Part shown: one piece after another, positions 11,599-22,804 of the stretch
How the letters are laid out: the number at the start of each line of letters is the position of its first letter
Position numbering within the stretch: the stretch's first letter is position 1
Source: Humulus lupulus
Lineage: Eukaryota > Streptophyta > Magnoliopsida > Rosales > Cannabaceae
Length of the DNA stretch: 64,000 bases
Assembly: GCF_963169125.1 (NCBI RefSeq)
Contig: NC_084798.1
Coordinates: 169,413,980-169,477,979, forward strand
Direction: 5' to 3'
Translations under genes and position numbers: made by a program
Notes under the pieces: generated by a model
What the model saw: only the letters and a program-made list of their open reading frames with translations
Told to the model about the DNA's origin: nothing
Database searches by the model: none

Positions 11599-12252
11599 TT
11601 AACTTCTGAAGAATCTGATGCAAACTAGAACCACTAGTCGGCTTAGCCCAATGACTAAGGACTTCACTCCGAAAATCCTTGTGATTAGCCCACATATTAA
11701 AAAACCTGAAAGGTCTAATCCTTGATACCTGAATGTGAAATGTTTTGATAATACAATAAAGTGATTAGAAATTTTATCCCAATTAATACGAGCTTCTGAC
11801 TCAGGTAAAGCATCAATCCACTTTTCATTGATAAAACATCTGTCCAATTTAGAGAATATTCTTGATCCTTCCTTTTTCTTGTTAGACCAGGTGAAATGAT
11901 ATCCATTCGAACGTAACTCTGTCAACATAGCATTAGCCCTACAAAGACAACTATCTTCCACTTCCATTTCAGTAACCGGTCTACCCCCAATACGATCATC
12001 AAAATCAAACACAGCATTGAAATCCCCTACAACCAACCAAGGAAAAACTGAAAGCTGAGATAAAGCTAATTGAGACAAAAGGCCTTTCCTCTCCTCCACC
12101 GAGTTCCTGCCATAAACAAAAGACAAGCAAAATTTTTGAAAAATTCCCTTGATCTTCACTTCATAGTTTAAAAGCTGATCTATAGTCTGAGTAATTGTAA
12201 CAGAGACTATATCATCTTTCCAAACTAACAAGATTCTTCCCTCCACTGACAT
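11599..12252 (-). pseudogene. LINE ORF2 endonuclease (APE-like), N terminus missing
   Basis: Contains WLVVGDFNAVFDFDDRIGG, with the GDFN motif of exonuclease-endonuclease-phosphatase family LINE endonucleases. TWSNKKKEGSRIFSKLDR follows, another conserved block. This domain nicks target DNA to prime reverse transcription. The usual N-terminal block of the domain is not visible between here and the ORF1 zinc knuckle at 12272. About 90 residues of endonuclease and the end of ORF1 therefore seem to have been deleted. The ATG at 12252 is not the native start. Confidence 0.82.
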
Positions 12253-12271
12253 ACTACTATACCACTGCCTC

Positions 12272-13297
12272 CTATGTATATTTACAACTTGTTGCTGTAT
12301 GGCCTAAATTTTTACAACACGAGCAACGGGTAGGAAGCCATTCATATTCTATAGCTTGTTCCATCAATTGGCCACGTTCATTGATAAAATTAATACATTG
12401 AGGAATACCATCTGATATCTCAACATCCATAAGAACTCTAGCAAATTTCACCATTGACTTATCCTTAGTAACCTTATCCATCATTATAGGCTTACCTATA
12501 GTGCTAACCAGAGCACTCAGGCTTTTAAGACCCCAATATTGAAGACCCAGGTATGGGAATATAATTCAAACCGGTACAGATTTCACCAACCTCATCTTAT
12601 CAAGATCTGTCGACCAAGGCCTCAGTAAAACAGGTTTTCTGTCAAAGTGAACCACACCAGATTCCAACACCATGTCTCGAGTTGCTTCATCCCGAAATTT
12701 AACTAGAGTATGACCTGCATTCATACGAGCAATTCTCTTTATCTCCAACTTGCCCCAAATACGATTAATAAAACCCTCAAACACAGCTAAAAGGGGATTA
12801 GCACCTAATACAACACATACCATAGCTGATTGCCAGAAAGAAGCTTCCACTTCTATCTCCTCCTTATCAACTTGAGCTATCAACTTCCCATCTCTGACCA
12901 AGGGTTCCTCAAAATTGAGTCGAGCACCACCATGAGAAGCAAAAGAATCCTGAAAGTTAGTCCACTTTTCCTTAGATAATTCCTAGAAGTCCTTCTCCTC
13001 TGTTTCATTCGCCCGCAACCTAGACCCAGAAGTAGTCCCAGGCTTGGACACATCACAATCCACCAGAGAATGGACCTCACCAACCTCTGGAAAATCATCA
13101 ACCGTATTAGCAAACACCTCCTCTGGGAGATCCTCCCTCACTTCGTCTTCTACCTCCACTCTATCATGAGTATTCTTGATTGTGCTCCTTTCAGTCGGAG
13201 ATGATCTGAGACCAGGCTTCTGAACAGTTTTCTTTCGCCTCACCATGGGGAGAGAGAAAACCAATCGCACGCCAATTAAGAGGTTTTTTTTTGCCAT
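12272..13297 (-). pseudogene. LINE ORF1, gag-like nucleic-acid-binding protein
   Basis: Several frames cover this region. From 13297 there is a low-complexity acidic N terminus. At 12901-12566 there is a DUF4283-like domain (SFWQSAMVCVVLGANP, then INRIWGKLEIKRIARM). At 12484-12272 there is the C-terminal part with a zinc knuckle (CSCCKNLGHTATSC, C-X2-C-X4-H-X4-C). Plant LINE ORF1 proteins have this order and bind element RNA. Frameshifts or stops near 12900 and 12500 break it. The ATG at 13297 is a plausible native start. Confidence 0.78.
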
Positions 13298-13430
13298 ATT
13301 TTCTATTATTATGTATTTGATACAATATTTTGAGATTTAATAAAGTTATATTATTTCTTTTGTATCTTTCCCAAAATAGTAGCTATGCCTAGTAGTTCTA
13401 ATGGTCCAAGGTCTTAGAAATAGTTGGGTC
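13298..13430 (-). other. Probable LINE 5' UTR
   Basis: AT-rich sequence between the ORF1 start and the point (13431) where similarity to the right copia LTR begins. It does not match the corresponding part of that LTR (34209-34318), so I assign it to the LINE. The exact 5' end and its target-site duplication cannot be seen because the other LINE end is outside the window. Confidence 0.5.
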
Positions 13431-15162
13431 AATGATAAGAATACTGACATTATACGTAGTGGAATGAATGAGTCATTCCTTCAGTTTCTCTAACGCTTGT
13501 ATCTTTTCTGTCGCAGAGTATTATCAAGAAACTGAACCGATCTTCTATTATCTTCACAATCTTCCAAGGTATCCTTAGAATCACCTAGAATAGAGTGGGA
13601 AATTCTCAACACATGAGATAGATACAGAGAGAAGAAGATAAAAGAATAATGAGAGGCTAAGAAAATGACTTGTGTTTAGAGAGAATCTAAAACCTATCAG
13701 AAAACTAGTGTATGTCATCTGATTTCAACTCTCACTTAACATTCATTTTATAGGCTCAATTAGGTCATTTATTTAATTAAAAAATTAATAAAATAATAGC
13801 CAATTAAAAGCCCTAGGTCGAAATTATAATGGGCTTTAGGCCCGTGAAATTTTCCATTTGATTATAAGCCCATTGGACTTAAAATCAAGGCCTGTATTAT
13901 TTTTTATTGATTAATTTAATTAAATAATTATTTAAATCATTTATCAAATTAATTATTTATAATTTGAACCTTGATTTAAACTTATTTATTAATTTGGATA
14001 CCAATTTATCTTAATTAATAAATCTGCCATAATTTCTCTTTTCTTATCTAAATTGTATAACTATGTGAAACTATCCAAAATTGACCTGGTCAACTTTGAT
14101 AATTCTAATTGATAATTAAATCAATTAATTGAGACTATCTAGATGATTTTATCCAAGGTATAGTGGGGACCATGGGCCTATGCAACCAAGCTCCAATAAG
14201 TTATCATAAATCTAACAGATAAATTTACTAACTTATTAATTCCTCGTGACTCCACTAAAGACTCGGAATTGCACTCTTGAATTCATAGAACGCTCTATAA
14301 CAAATATAGATACGCTATTAATTATTCATTGTTACAACCATAATTTTCACTCAATCCTCTATAGACGGTCTACAATGAGATAGGAATAAAATACTATTTT
14401 ACCCTCATTGTATTTTATCCTTAAAAACTTAGTTCCTTGTAAATGATATTTCAGTAAATTAATATTATTACTGAAATGAGATCTCTATCATTTAACACCT
14501 CGAACCAAACTAAAAGGAAACCATCATTTCACTTCTTTATCATAAGCTATAGATGTTCATATCTATGATTAACACTCCCACTCAATTTTACTACCGAGTT
14601 CCCAAGATGTAAGTATGGGCTAGTCCGTAGGGTAAGCTGGTAACGAACAAGCCAAAGAACTCAAATAATACAATCAGTTAGAATACTAACCACTCAAAAT
14701 TGAGATTGAATTGCCCTATGGTCAACGATATGATGACTAGAATAGATAATAATGGTATGTTTACTTATCTTATCAACTATCAATATCGGTCCAGTCCGAT
14801 GTAACAAATACATTCGATCTTATCTACTTTGCTAATGTTCTAGAAAGAACATAACACTGTAATGTGTAAGTAGATCATATCGAAGATTGGCAAGTCAATG
14901 TAAATCATGTGCACTGACTAATCTTAGGACTAACTTATTTTGAACATATAATCATATTTATATTCCACTGTGATTACGTCACTATAAATACGATCAGCTA
15001 TATGCTCGGGATTTAATAGAAGTTTATATTAAACAAATAATCATGAAAATAAAACATGTGAGCAAAGTGATTGAACAAGTCAAAAGAATGATTTCTATTC
15101 TTTTATTGATAATAAAATGAGATTACAAAGAAATTGGGTTTTAATTAGGGCATAAAACCCCA
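13431..15162 (-). repeat. Copia 3' LTR (left copy), incomplete
   Basis: Ends on the plus strand with AAAACCCCA, against a PPT. The part 13431-14690 aligns with the right LTR at 34319-35284 plus 37563-37854, with many substitutions and indels, so the insertion is old. The part 14691-15162 has no partner in the window because Tat2 displaced it. About 110 bp of the left tip are absent and are presumably on the far side of the LINE. The intact LTR would be about 1.84 kb. Confidence 0.85.
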
Positions 15163-15180
15163 GCAAACTCCCACTTGCAC
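15163..15180 (-). other. Copia polypurine tract
   Basis: On the minus strand this reads GTGCAAGTGGGAGTTTGC, directly next to the LTR end. It is purine-rich with the GTGGGAG core common to copia PPTs. Confidence 0.8.
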
Positions 15181-15203
15181 TAATTGAAACTAATGCATTA
15201 ATT

Positions 15204-15974
15204 CTACTATCTCATTTCCTTGATATGCTTATCAAATGTACCTTCTGGTAATGTCTTTGTAAACGGATCCACAAGATTGTCTTCAGATGCAATCTTCATA
15301 ACCTTCACATCTGCCCTGGCCACATATTCTCGAATAATGTGATACTTCCTTTCTATATACTTACTCCTCTTGTGGCTACGAGGTTCTTTCGAGTTAGCTA
15401 TCGCTCCTGTATTGTCACAAAACAACACAAGCGGTTTATCCATTTCTAGAATAACACCAAGATCCGAATAGAACTTCTTTAGCCAGACTATTTCCTTAGC
15501 TGCTTCTGATGTAGCTACGTACTCAGCCTCCATGGTGGAATATGAGATTGCTGACTGCTTTATGCTTCTCCATATCATAGCTCCACCCCCAAGAGTAAAC
15601 CCCATTCCAGAAGTAGACTTCCTGTCATCGACATCAGTCTGAAAATCTGAATCAGTGTAGCCTACAAGGTTCAGAACACCACCCTTGTGGACTGACATAT
15701 AATCCCTAGTCCTCCTTAAATACTTCAGGATATGCTTAACTGCTATCCAATGTTCCAGTCCTGGGTTTGAATGATACCTGCTCACTACTTCCACTGCATA
15801 CGAGATATTTGATCTAGTACACAACATAGCATACATCAAACAACTGCAGATGCATAAGGAACTTTTCTCATTGCATCTTCCACTTGAGGACTCTGGGGAG
15901 ACTGCTTCTTTGAAAGATGAATTCCATGGCAGGACGGTAGACGCCTTTTCTTGGAATTTGTCATTGAGAAACAT
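15204..15974 (-). pseudogene. Copia reverse transcriptase C-terminal part and RNase H
   Basis: Contains LMYAMLCTRSNISYAV and the RT-to-RNase H connection (VKHILKYLRRTRDYM). The RNase H motifs GYTDSDFQTDVDDRKSTSG, STMEAEYVATSEAAKE, LFCDNTGAIANS and KRSKYIERKYHIIRE follow. The frame runs nearly to the PPT. The N-terminal part near 15850-15974 is scrambled relative to the family, and the frame differs from that of the RT fragment upstream, so there is a frameshift or small rearrangement there. Confidence 0.88.
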
Positions 15975-16050
15975 TCAAGCACTTTATCTATGTAGGCTGC
16001 TTGAGATAGAGCTAAGAGTTTATTCTTTCGATCCCTGATGATTTGGATAC

Positions 16051-16521
16051 CTAGAACATAACACTTGCTTCACCCAAATCCTTCATTTGGAATTGAGTGC
16101 TTAGCCAATTCTTCACATATGATATTTTCTTAACATTGTTTCGAATGAGTAAGATATCATCTACATAAAGAACCAGGAATACCACTATTTGATTTGCCTT
16201 CAGTTGGTAAACACAAGGCTCATCAATATTTTGTTCAAAGCCATAGGTTTTGATTATTTCATCATGCCTAAGATTCCAGGAACGAGAAGCTTGCTTAAGT
16301 CCATAGATGGACCTATTCAACTTGTAAACTTTTCCTTCTTGTACAGCTACTTTAAATCCTTCTGGCTGATCCATATAAATGACTTTGTCATGCTTTCCAT
16401 TAAGAAAAGCTGTATTGATGTCCATTTTCCAGATCTCATAGTCGAGAGCAGCTGCTATGGATAGGAGGAAGCAAATGGACTTGAGCATGACTACCAGACT
16501 AAAAGTTTCCTCATAGTCCAC
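16051..16521 (-). pseudogene. Copia reverse transcriptase, catalytic part
   Basis: Contains KMDINTAFLNGKHDKVIYM, QPEGFKV, YKLNRSIYGLKQASRSW and the catalytic VLYVDDILLI. These are the standard conserved blocks of plant Ty1/copia RT. The frame stays open upstream through degenerate sequence to 16899, with stops. It synthesised element cDNA when intact. Confidence 0.9.
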
Positions 16522-16899
16522 GCCTTCTCTTTGGGTATAACCCTTTGCTCGAGCTTTATAAGTCTCGATATTTCCATCAACACCTCGTTTCTACTTGTAG
16601 ATCCACTTGCACCCAATGGCCCTAAAGTCACTAGGTGCTTCCACAAGATCCCAGACAGAATTTGAGTACATGGACTCCATTTCCGGTTTCATGGCTTCGA
16701 GCCATAGTTCCTTTTAAGGGCAACCCATTGCTTGTTTGAAAGACAACAGATCATCATCACTAGTGTCACCAACAACCATATTGGTTTCACCATCCAAACC
16801 ATAACGAACTAGGTTCCTAGAAACCTTCCCACTACGACGAGGCTCTATGACTATTTGCTCAGGAACAGTGGTACTTTCTTCATTTAAATAGATTTGCAT
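16522..16899 (-). pseudogene. Copia integrase-to-RT linker
   Basis: Contains EPRRSGKVSRNLVRYG, typical of the basic linker before copia RT, and DDLLSFKQAM just downstream. The frame is interrupted by stops between 16522 and 16713. It has no catalytic role of its own. Confidence 0.72.
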
Positions 16900-16923
16900 C
16901 GGTTGGACATGGAGAGTGGGAAT

Positions 16924-17740
16924 TTAATCATCAACTCGCATTGATGACGATGGAACATTGGTTGGAGTTAATTCTTTAACCATCTCCTCTAAAACTACTT
17001 TGCTGCGATGTTTGAAGTTTTGAACATAGTGATTTTCCATCAAAGTAGCATTCGTAGAAGTAAATTTATTTTCTGAATGACTATAGAAAAGTCCACCCCG
17101 AGTACCTTTAGGATAGCCAACAAACATGCAAACTTCAGTTCGCGGTTCTAGCTTTCCCTCCTTTTTCCTCAGGATGTGGGCGGGACACCCCCATATTCTA
17201 TAATGGGGTAAACTAGGTTTACGACCATTCCATCGTTCTAAAGGTGTTTTGGGGATTGATTTAGGGCATGACATTGAGAATGTCATTCGCGGTTTCAATT
17301 GCATGTCCCCAGAATGAAGTTGGTAGAGTTGAGTAACTAAGCATGCATCTAACCATTTCCAATAAAGTTCTATTTCAGCGTTCCGCTACACCAATTTGTT
17401 GCGAAGTACCTGGGGTAGTAAGTTGTGATAAAATCCCAAGTTAAATTAAATGATCTTGGAACTGCATATCCAAATATTCTCCACCCCTATCAGATCGCAA
17501 GATCTTTAACGTTTTACATAATTGGTTCTGAGCCATTGCTAGGAATTCCTGAAACTTTGAAAATGTTTCTAATTTCCTATGCATTAGGTAAAGACATGAG
17601 TATCTAGAGTAATCATCAATGAAAGTGATGAAATACTCAAAACCACCCATGGATTGTACATTCAAAAGTCCACAAACATCTGAATGAACAAGTCCAAGTG
17701 GTTCCTTGGCCCTATCACCCTTTGCAGAGAATGGACGCAT
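16924..17740 (-). pseudogene. Copia integrase core and C-terminal part
   Basis: At 17740-17441 the catalytic core shows the first aspartate in GLVHSDVCGLL, FEYFITFIDDYSRYSCLYLM, and the second aspartate in LRSDRGGEYLD. At 17304-16924 the C-terminal region shows TPLERWNGRKPS, RIWGCPAHI and MFVGYPKGTRGGLFY. Different frames for the two parts indicate a frameshift near 17310-17440, where the third catalytic residue is expected and is hard to recognise. Confidence 0.87.
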
Positions 17741-17824
17741 GATCAGTTTGCCTTCTAGACAAGATTCATAGATAGGTAATTCACCTAAGGTGAGTTACCT
17801 CAAAGGTCCGTCCTTTGTAAGTCT

Positions 17825-18007
17825 TTAAATCCTATCATAGCCAATGTGACCTAGTCTCAACTGCCATAAATACGTCATATTATCGTGATCGGTCTTTTGA
17901 CGTTTATTGGTCCTAGGTTTAGCTACTTTGAATAAATCATTGTTTAGAGCGAGGGATTCGTTAGGTCGCAGAATATAAAGCCCATTTTCCAAACATGCAA
18001 TACACAA
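17825..18007 (-). pseudogene. Copia GAG-pre-integrase zinc domain
   Basis: Ends with YLWQLRLGHIGYDRI, the start of the integrase HHCC zinc region of plant copia elements. It lies between the protease and the integrase core, as expected. Damaged sequence from 17741 to 17824 follows. Confidence 0.78.
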
Positions 18008-18331
18008 TTATGATCCATTGAAGGAAATAGATATATTAGAACTTGTGAAAGTCATAACAAATTGTTCTAATTGCAACATGAAAACTAAAATTAAATTTCT
18101 ACTAAAATTCGGAATAAAAAATACATCTTTTAAAATTAAGTATTTATTTCTGAACTTCAGACGAGCTCTTCCTCTAGCTTGGACCGCAACGAACGCTTCG
18201 TTCCCAACTCTAAGTATTAAGCCGCCTTCGTCAACTTCCTCCCACGATTCAAGAAGCTGTAAAGAGTTACAAATATGGTTGGTAGATCCAGAATCAATAA
18301 TCCAAACAGATTTTTGTTCTCCAAAACACAT
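18008..18331 (-). pseudogene. Copia aspartic protease
   Basis: Contains WIIDSGSTNHICNS, the copia protease active site (D-S-G). LILRVGNEAFVAVQARGRA and DVFFIPNFSRNLI follow, which are standard downstream motifs. It would process the polyprotein. The frame is open for about 107 codons. Confidence 0.87.
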
Positions 18332-18369
18332 GTTTCTAAGATAAATGAACTATAATCATTACCTTTATT

Positions 18370-18953
18370 TTTCGCTGCTAGAAACTTGGGGTGATCTTGT
18401 TTCCAATGCCTCTTCTCTTTGCAGTGAAAATACTTACCTTTACCTTTCTTGTTTTTTTGTTCTTCCCCTTAGGCGTCTGTGCACTAGGTTGTGCACTCGT
18501 CTTTGCAACCTTTGTAGGCTTGGGGTTGATGTTTTGTCCACCTTTCCTCTTGTTTCCAGCTTTTGAAGATGAAGCTTGGTAAGCTTCAGCCTTAGCTAGA
18601 TCAACAGCAACAGTAGTAGTCTTATTTTCTCCTCCTTTACTAGGTCTACCCATGATAGGCTCAAAAATCTGAAGCTCGTTCATGAGTTGCGTCAGACCAT
18701 AGTTGAGTTGATCACGAACATGTGGACATGGTGCCATTCGAGCATTCACAATGTCATCACGTATGTGCGGAGACAGTGCTATCCAAGCATTTACAGTGCC
18801 ATCACGAGCATTGACGGTGTCATCACTAATGTGTGGAAATGGTGCTCATTCTATGGATTCCTCAATCATGACGAATTCAGAGTTGTCACCAATTAACTCA
18901 ATTTTGATGTTCTGCTTCCATTTGAGGAAGTTAACTCCAGTGCATTTCTCCAT
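18370..18953 (-). pseudogene. Copia gag
   Basis: I take ATG at 18953-18951 as the start because it opens MEKCTGVNFLKWK, a typical copia gag beginning. A stop (TGA) occurs near 18855. A partly tandem region at about 18730-18860 follows, then LNYGLTQLMNELQIFEPI. A basic region and a damaged zinc knuckle complete it. The downstream part from 18749 is open for 123 codons. Gag would form the particle shell. Confidence 0.8.
18730..18860 (-). repeat. Imperfect tandem repeats inside copia gag
   Basis: Three degenerate copies of a unit that translates on the minus strand as variants of MAPFPHISDDTVNAR, IALSPHIRDDIVNAR and MAPCPHVRDQ. The middle unit carries an extra short duplication (ARDGTVNAW). The units sit in the N-terminal half of gag. 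Confidence 0.75.
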
Positions 18954-20749
18954 CGAAAGTTGAGAAAGGATGGGAGCAGACTCAGACACTACTTAACTTA
19001 AAACTACAAATTATCAATAAAATAGAAATCAATCACTTTTTCTCAATAAACTTCTGTTCACACAAATTTCAAGAAATAATACAACATATACCAAAATATG
19101 TCAGATATGAGAAAAAAAATACCAAAAACAATCATATCTCTATTTCTTTAGGTTGTTAACTAATCTATGATATCCTTGTCTCGGTTGGCGAGAGTAAAAA
19201 ATACCACTAGTTAAATAAAGTTGTAAACTTATTTAATAATGGACACCATTATTAACAACCTATTATTCGATCAAAATAAGAAAACAAAATCTCGTATTTT
19301 ATGAGCTAGACCTACGGTTTCGATAATCATAGATTTAGTCCTAGTAGTCACCGTTGGGGTGAGTCTAGTAGAATTTTGACCTATAATTATCTATCTTTCG
19401 AAATCTAACATTGTCAAAATAACTAATGAACACCTTCCATAGGGGGGACGAATCAAAGTATCTCGAGGCCCCATTAAGTTATAGACTGTGTTAAACCAAC
19501 GGTGGAGATCGAAAATAATTCTTAAAATAAGTTCATTATTAAAATTAAAAAAATAGTTTTTTTATTTTTTATTTTTAGAAAATTAATGACTATGGTTCTC
19601 CAAAAAATTGAAAAAAGATTAAATTTTTAAAACCAAAGTCCTATAATTTCCTGTTAATTCTAAAGTGTCACATTGAAACAAATTCAATTAATTTAGAATT
19701 AATTTGTTGCTAATCAATATTTAGGTTTAACTAATATAATGAACTTATACAATTAAGTCCAACTTAGGTAAATGGGCCTTAACAATTGGGCTTGTATGGA
19801 GGAGGGATGGGTCCAGTATGTTGTTCTCACTACTAAGGCCCCCAAACTTCTATACAAGGTCCAAAAGACAGGAATTTAAACATTCATTTTATTAATTATT
19901 ATTAATTGATTAGGTCCACTATAGTCATGCAAAGCAAATGAGCATTCACAAGTGGAATCACCCACAAGAGAGAAATTTAAACTTTACATTTTCTAATGGG
20001 CCCAAATAAAACCTATCATTTTAAGAATATTTTATTTGGAAAATTCCATATATCTAACAAACATATGGGCCACTATATGCATCTAAGCCCAATTGCAAAA
20101 ATATCACATATAGTGCAAAAAGACATGTTATAATTGGATGGGCCTAATCATGTTACTATATGAGCGATTCTATGAATATATGCAAAAATACCACAATTTA
20201 TTTCATTTACAAAAATACCACAATTAATTATCTATAATTTATAAAAAAAATTAAATTAATTAAATTTTTACAAAAATAAGTCAATTTAAATGAAATTTAT
20301 CAACAATTAACAATAGTCAATTTAAATTTCATTTATCAACAATCAACTTATTTTAGGTTAATTTGAAAAATATTAATTTAATTTAAATAGGATTTATCAA
20401 CAATTAACCAAAGTTAATTTAAATCCAATTTTTAAAAAAAAATTATTAATTGGCTGAAAAAAATGAATTTTTTTTTTCAAAATTTAACCAATTTTAAATT
20501 TTAAAATCAATATCTTAACTGTTTTTCAAAAAATATCTTGTGTTGTTACAACTATTAGCTAATATTTTAATCATTTAAAAAATTATATATATTAATGATT
20601 ATATCAACCCTAAAATATCTCAAAACAGTTAATCAAATTCAAATATCCATAAAAATATCTAACTAACAATTTTCAAATAATTTAAATATTAAAAACTATA
20701 GAATAAAAATATATTTATATTTTCAAATAAAGATTTAATAAAATATATC
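18954..20749 (-). other. Copia leader, part adjoining gag
   Basis: About 1.8 kb of very AT-rich sequence with no supported coding region. It contains short runs of poly-A and poly-T and imperfect AATT-rich repeats (for example around 20165-20480). It continues at 33602 beyond Tat1, giving a leader of roughly 2.4 kb, long for a copia element. Part of it may be an older unrecognised insertion. Confidence 0.6.
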
Positions 20750-20754
20750 AAGTA
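20750..20754. other. Target-site duplication of Tat1, left copy (AAGTA)
   Basis: AAGTA directly precedes the TG of the left Tat1 LTR. The same five bases follow the right LTR at 33597-33601. Confidence 0.95.
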
Positions 20755-21818
20755 TGTTGACGCCATTTTTCGTCAACTTAAAATGTAGAGCAATTAAACA
20801 ATAGGAACTATGGCGCAGATGAATAGTATGGTCGAACAACAAGAGTTTTATGTGGTTCAGCAGTTAAATCTGCCTAGTCCCCGAGTCTATTTTATTTAGG
20901 GGGTGTTTGGTATGAGGTTTGGGTTTGGGGGAGTAGAGTTAGAGGAGATTTAGATTAAGGGAATGTGAAACTCAAGTGTTTAAATGGGTTAAGATTACCC
21001 TAAAATCAAGTTAAAAAATAGGACCCACTTGGAAACACAAACCCCCAAGACATTAAAAATAAATTTACCAAACATGGGTTAGATTTGACATTCCCATTCC
21101 CACCAAACCAAACCCCCATACCAAACACCCCCTTAGACTTGGAGTTTTCTGGAAATCCTTCAGAGATGGATTCCCCAGAGTTTCTCTCAAGATATCAGAA
21201 GATTCGTCCTCTACAGATGTTCATGACCTCTCTATTTATAGAGAGTTCTCAGAGTTCATTCCCACATATTTCGGGAAGATACTTCTACTTATTAATTAAA
21301 ATAAAGATATTAAATACTGTAACTCCTATATACAAGGAAACGTCCCCTGAAGACCAGAAAACGGGTAACAGACTTGTTAATATGCCTTTAATGTTGGGAT
21401 GTTACAACAATAAATATATTTAAACGTACGGAACGCGTTACATCAGATGACTCATCGAATCTTCGAGGTCAGCAACCAGCATCATGTCAGTCAAGGTTTA
21501 TGGATAAATTACGAACTAGCTGCCTTATTCCAAGACCATCTCGGAGCAGATAAATACCATCGAGGCTGTTACATTTCGAGCTTGTACTCTTTAAGCTTGG
21601 GTTACTTGATCCGAAGACACCCGACAATGGATGTATCCCGATGCTATGTTCTTTCAAGCTTAGAAAGAATTTCGAGGTTACATGTCTTCGAGGTTGCCGT
21701 CTTGCTTCGAGGGTTTAACATCTGGAGCACGAACATGCGTTTTATATATCTCGAGCTCACACTTGACGAGTCTAGCTTTCGAGGTCACAATCTCATGTCT
21801 CGAAATCTGGGTGTAACA
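20755..21818 (-). repeat. Tat1 3' LTR (left copy), with MITE inside
   Basis: Plus-strand ends are TGTTGACGCC and GGGTGTAACA. Without the MITE and its duplicated TTA it is 827 bp, against 801 bp for the right LTR. Most of the difference is a deletion of about 30 bp in the right copy near 33050. Several substitutions separate the two. Confidence 0.93.
20899..21132. mobile_element. MITE, PIF/Harbinger (Tourist-like) type
   Basis: A 234 bp insertion bounded by inverted terminal repeats GGGGGTGTTTGG and CCAAACACCCCC and flanked by TTA (20896-20898 and 21133-21135). The right Tat1 LTR (about 32937-32943) lacks it and shows the uninterrupted site with a single TTA, so target and duplication are directly visible. 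Terminal GGGG-rich repeats with a 3 bp TTA duplication define the PIF/Harbinger group. It has no coding capacity. Confidence 0.93.
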
Positions 21819-21836
21819 TTTTGCCCCCTCAAAAGT
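21819..21836 (-). other. Tat1 polypurine tract
   Basis: On the minus strand this reads about TTTTGAGGGGGCAAAA, directly abutting the 3' LTR. It is the expected plus-strand DNA primer site. Confidence 0.82.
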
Positions 21837-22092
21837 ATTAGTTCGAGTCCTTCGAGAAGGAAACTTTTGAACTACTTCCTTCGGGAACCGTTCCATCAAC
21901 ATACTCGAGTATGGACACACGTCAACTGGGTATTGCTCACTCAATGTACTTGAGTACCTTGGAAACCTGCCCAAATCTATTAGCCTGCCATCCTTTTGGG
22001 TACTATCACCTCACGGATTCCTAGCCACCTAATCTGATACGGAATCTAGCCAATGGCCCAGATTAATCCAACCCTTTGTATTCCCACAGGCT

Positions 22093-22100
22093 TTTAAATA
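22093..22100 (+). promoter_or_regulatory. TATA-like site of the Tat1 antisense gene
   Basis: TTTAAATA is followed within about 20 bp by a CT-rich stretch (CATCTTCTTCCTCTTTT), a usual plant core-promoter layout. It lies upstream of the predicted 5' UTR intron (22313-22804) of the plus-strand gene. Tat2 has a TATA-like site in the same relative place (38895). Function is inferred. Confidence 0.5.
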
Positions 22101-22312
22101 AGCCCCAGTCATCTTCTTCCTCTTTTATTTTCACGTTCATCAGAGAAAAAAAGGAAAGAAAAAGAAAAAGAAAACAGAAACCTCCTTGCCCACTTCTTGC
22201 ATGTTCTCCAAGCCGAGAAGACAAATCCATGTTGGACTTTTTGACTCAGTGAGATCGCACTTGCAACCGCTCATACAATCGTCCATTTCTCTATTTCCAT
22301 TGATCACATTGT

Positions 22313-22804
22313 GTAAGTTTTCTGTTCATGGCTTCTTGGCGTTATTTTTTTTTATGTATGTTTATGCTTCCATTGCACCGTGGGCATTAGGATTTTTTTT
22401 TTGGTCCATTCATTAGTTTAATGCACTAGGATGCTTCGACTGATAGATATTAGATTCAAACCCAGTTTCTGTGCAAAAAGGCTCAAATATGGTTCTTTTT
22501 TGAGTTTTCAAATTTCAGAGAACATATCTTGCACACCAAGATATCGGGTACAAAATCAGGGTTTTTTAAAGAATGCACGATTCCCAAAAAATAACCTTTT
22601 TAATAACCGCCACCTTTTTTCCCTGATATTTTGGGATTTCCCATAACATATCCACCTTCTTTCCTTTCGGTGGAATACACGCTCTGAGATTGGCCTCATC
22701 CTTTGGATCGAGCTTGCCTTGTAGCCCCGATCATTTGAGCTTAGGTATTATTTATCTCATTATTTCTTGCTCGCTTGGCCCTCACCCTTTTGTTTTCTTG
22801 TTAG
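22313..22804 (+). other. Predicted 5' UTR intron of the Tat1 antisense gene
   Basis: Begins GTAAGTTT and ends TTCTTGTTAG, followed directly by ATG. The 492 bp length and position match the 474 bp predicted intron in Tat2 (39127-39600). That is the main support. Confidence 0.5.

Larger units (their letters stand above)
1..13430 (-). mobile_element. Non-LTR retrotransposon (plant LINE), split by a gypsy insertion
   Basis: The LINE reads right to left: a 5' flank near 13298-13430, ORF1 (gag-like, zinc knuckle), ORF2 endonuclease, ORF2 reverse transcriptase, and a C-terminal zinc-binding region. Its 3' end lies left of the window. The copy is split inside the reverse transcriptase by the gypsy element at 1449-10533, flanked by CTTGT on both sides. 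It carries stops, frameshifts and an internal deletion near 12255-12300, so it is dead. The right edge is set where similarity to the copia LTR begins (13431), which suggests, but does not prove, that the LINE inserted into that LTR. Confidence 0.85.

Noticed and set aside
18954..20749. Host gene or regulatory region in the long AT-rich stretch
   Set aside because: No open frame, splice-consistent coding pattern or RNA gene was found. Position and continuity across Tat1 fit a copia leader.
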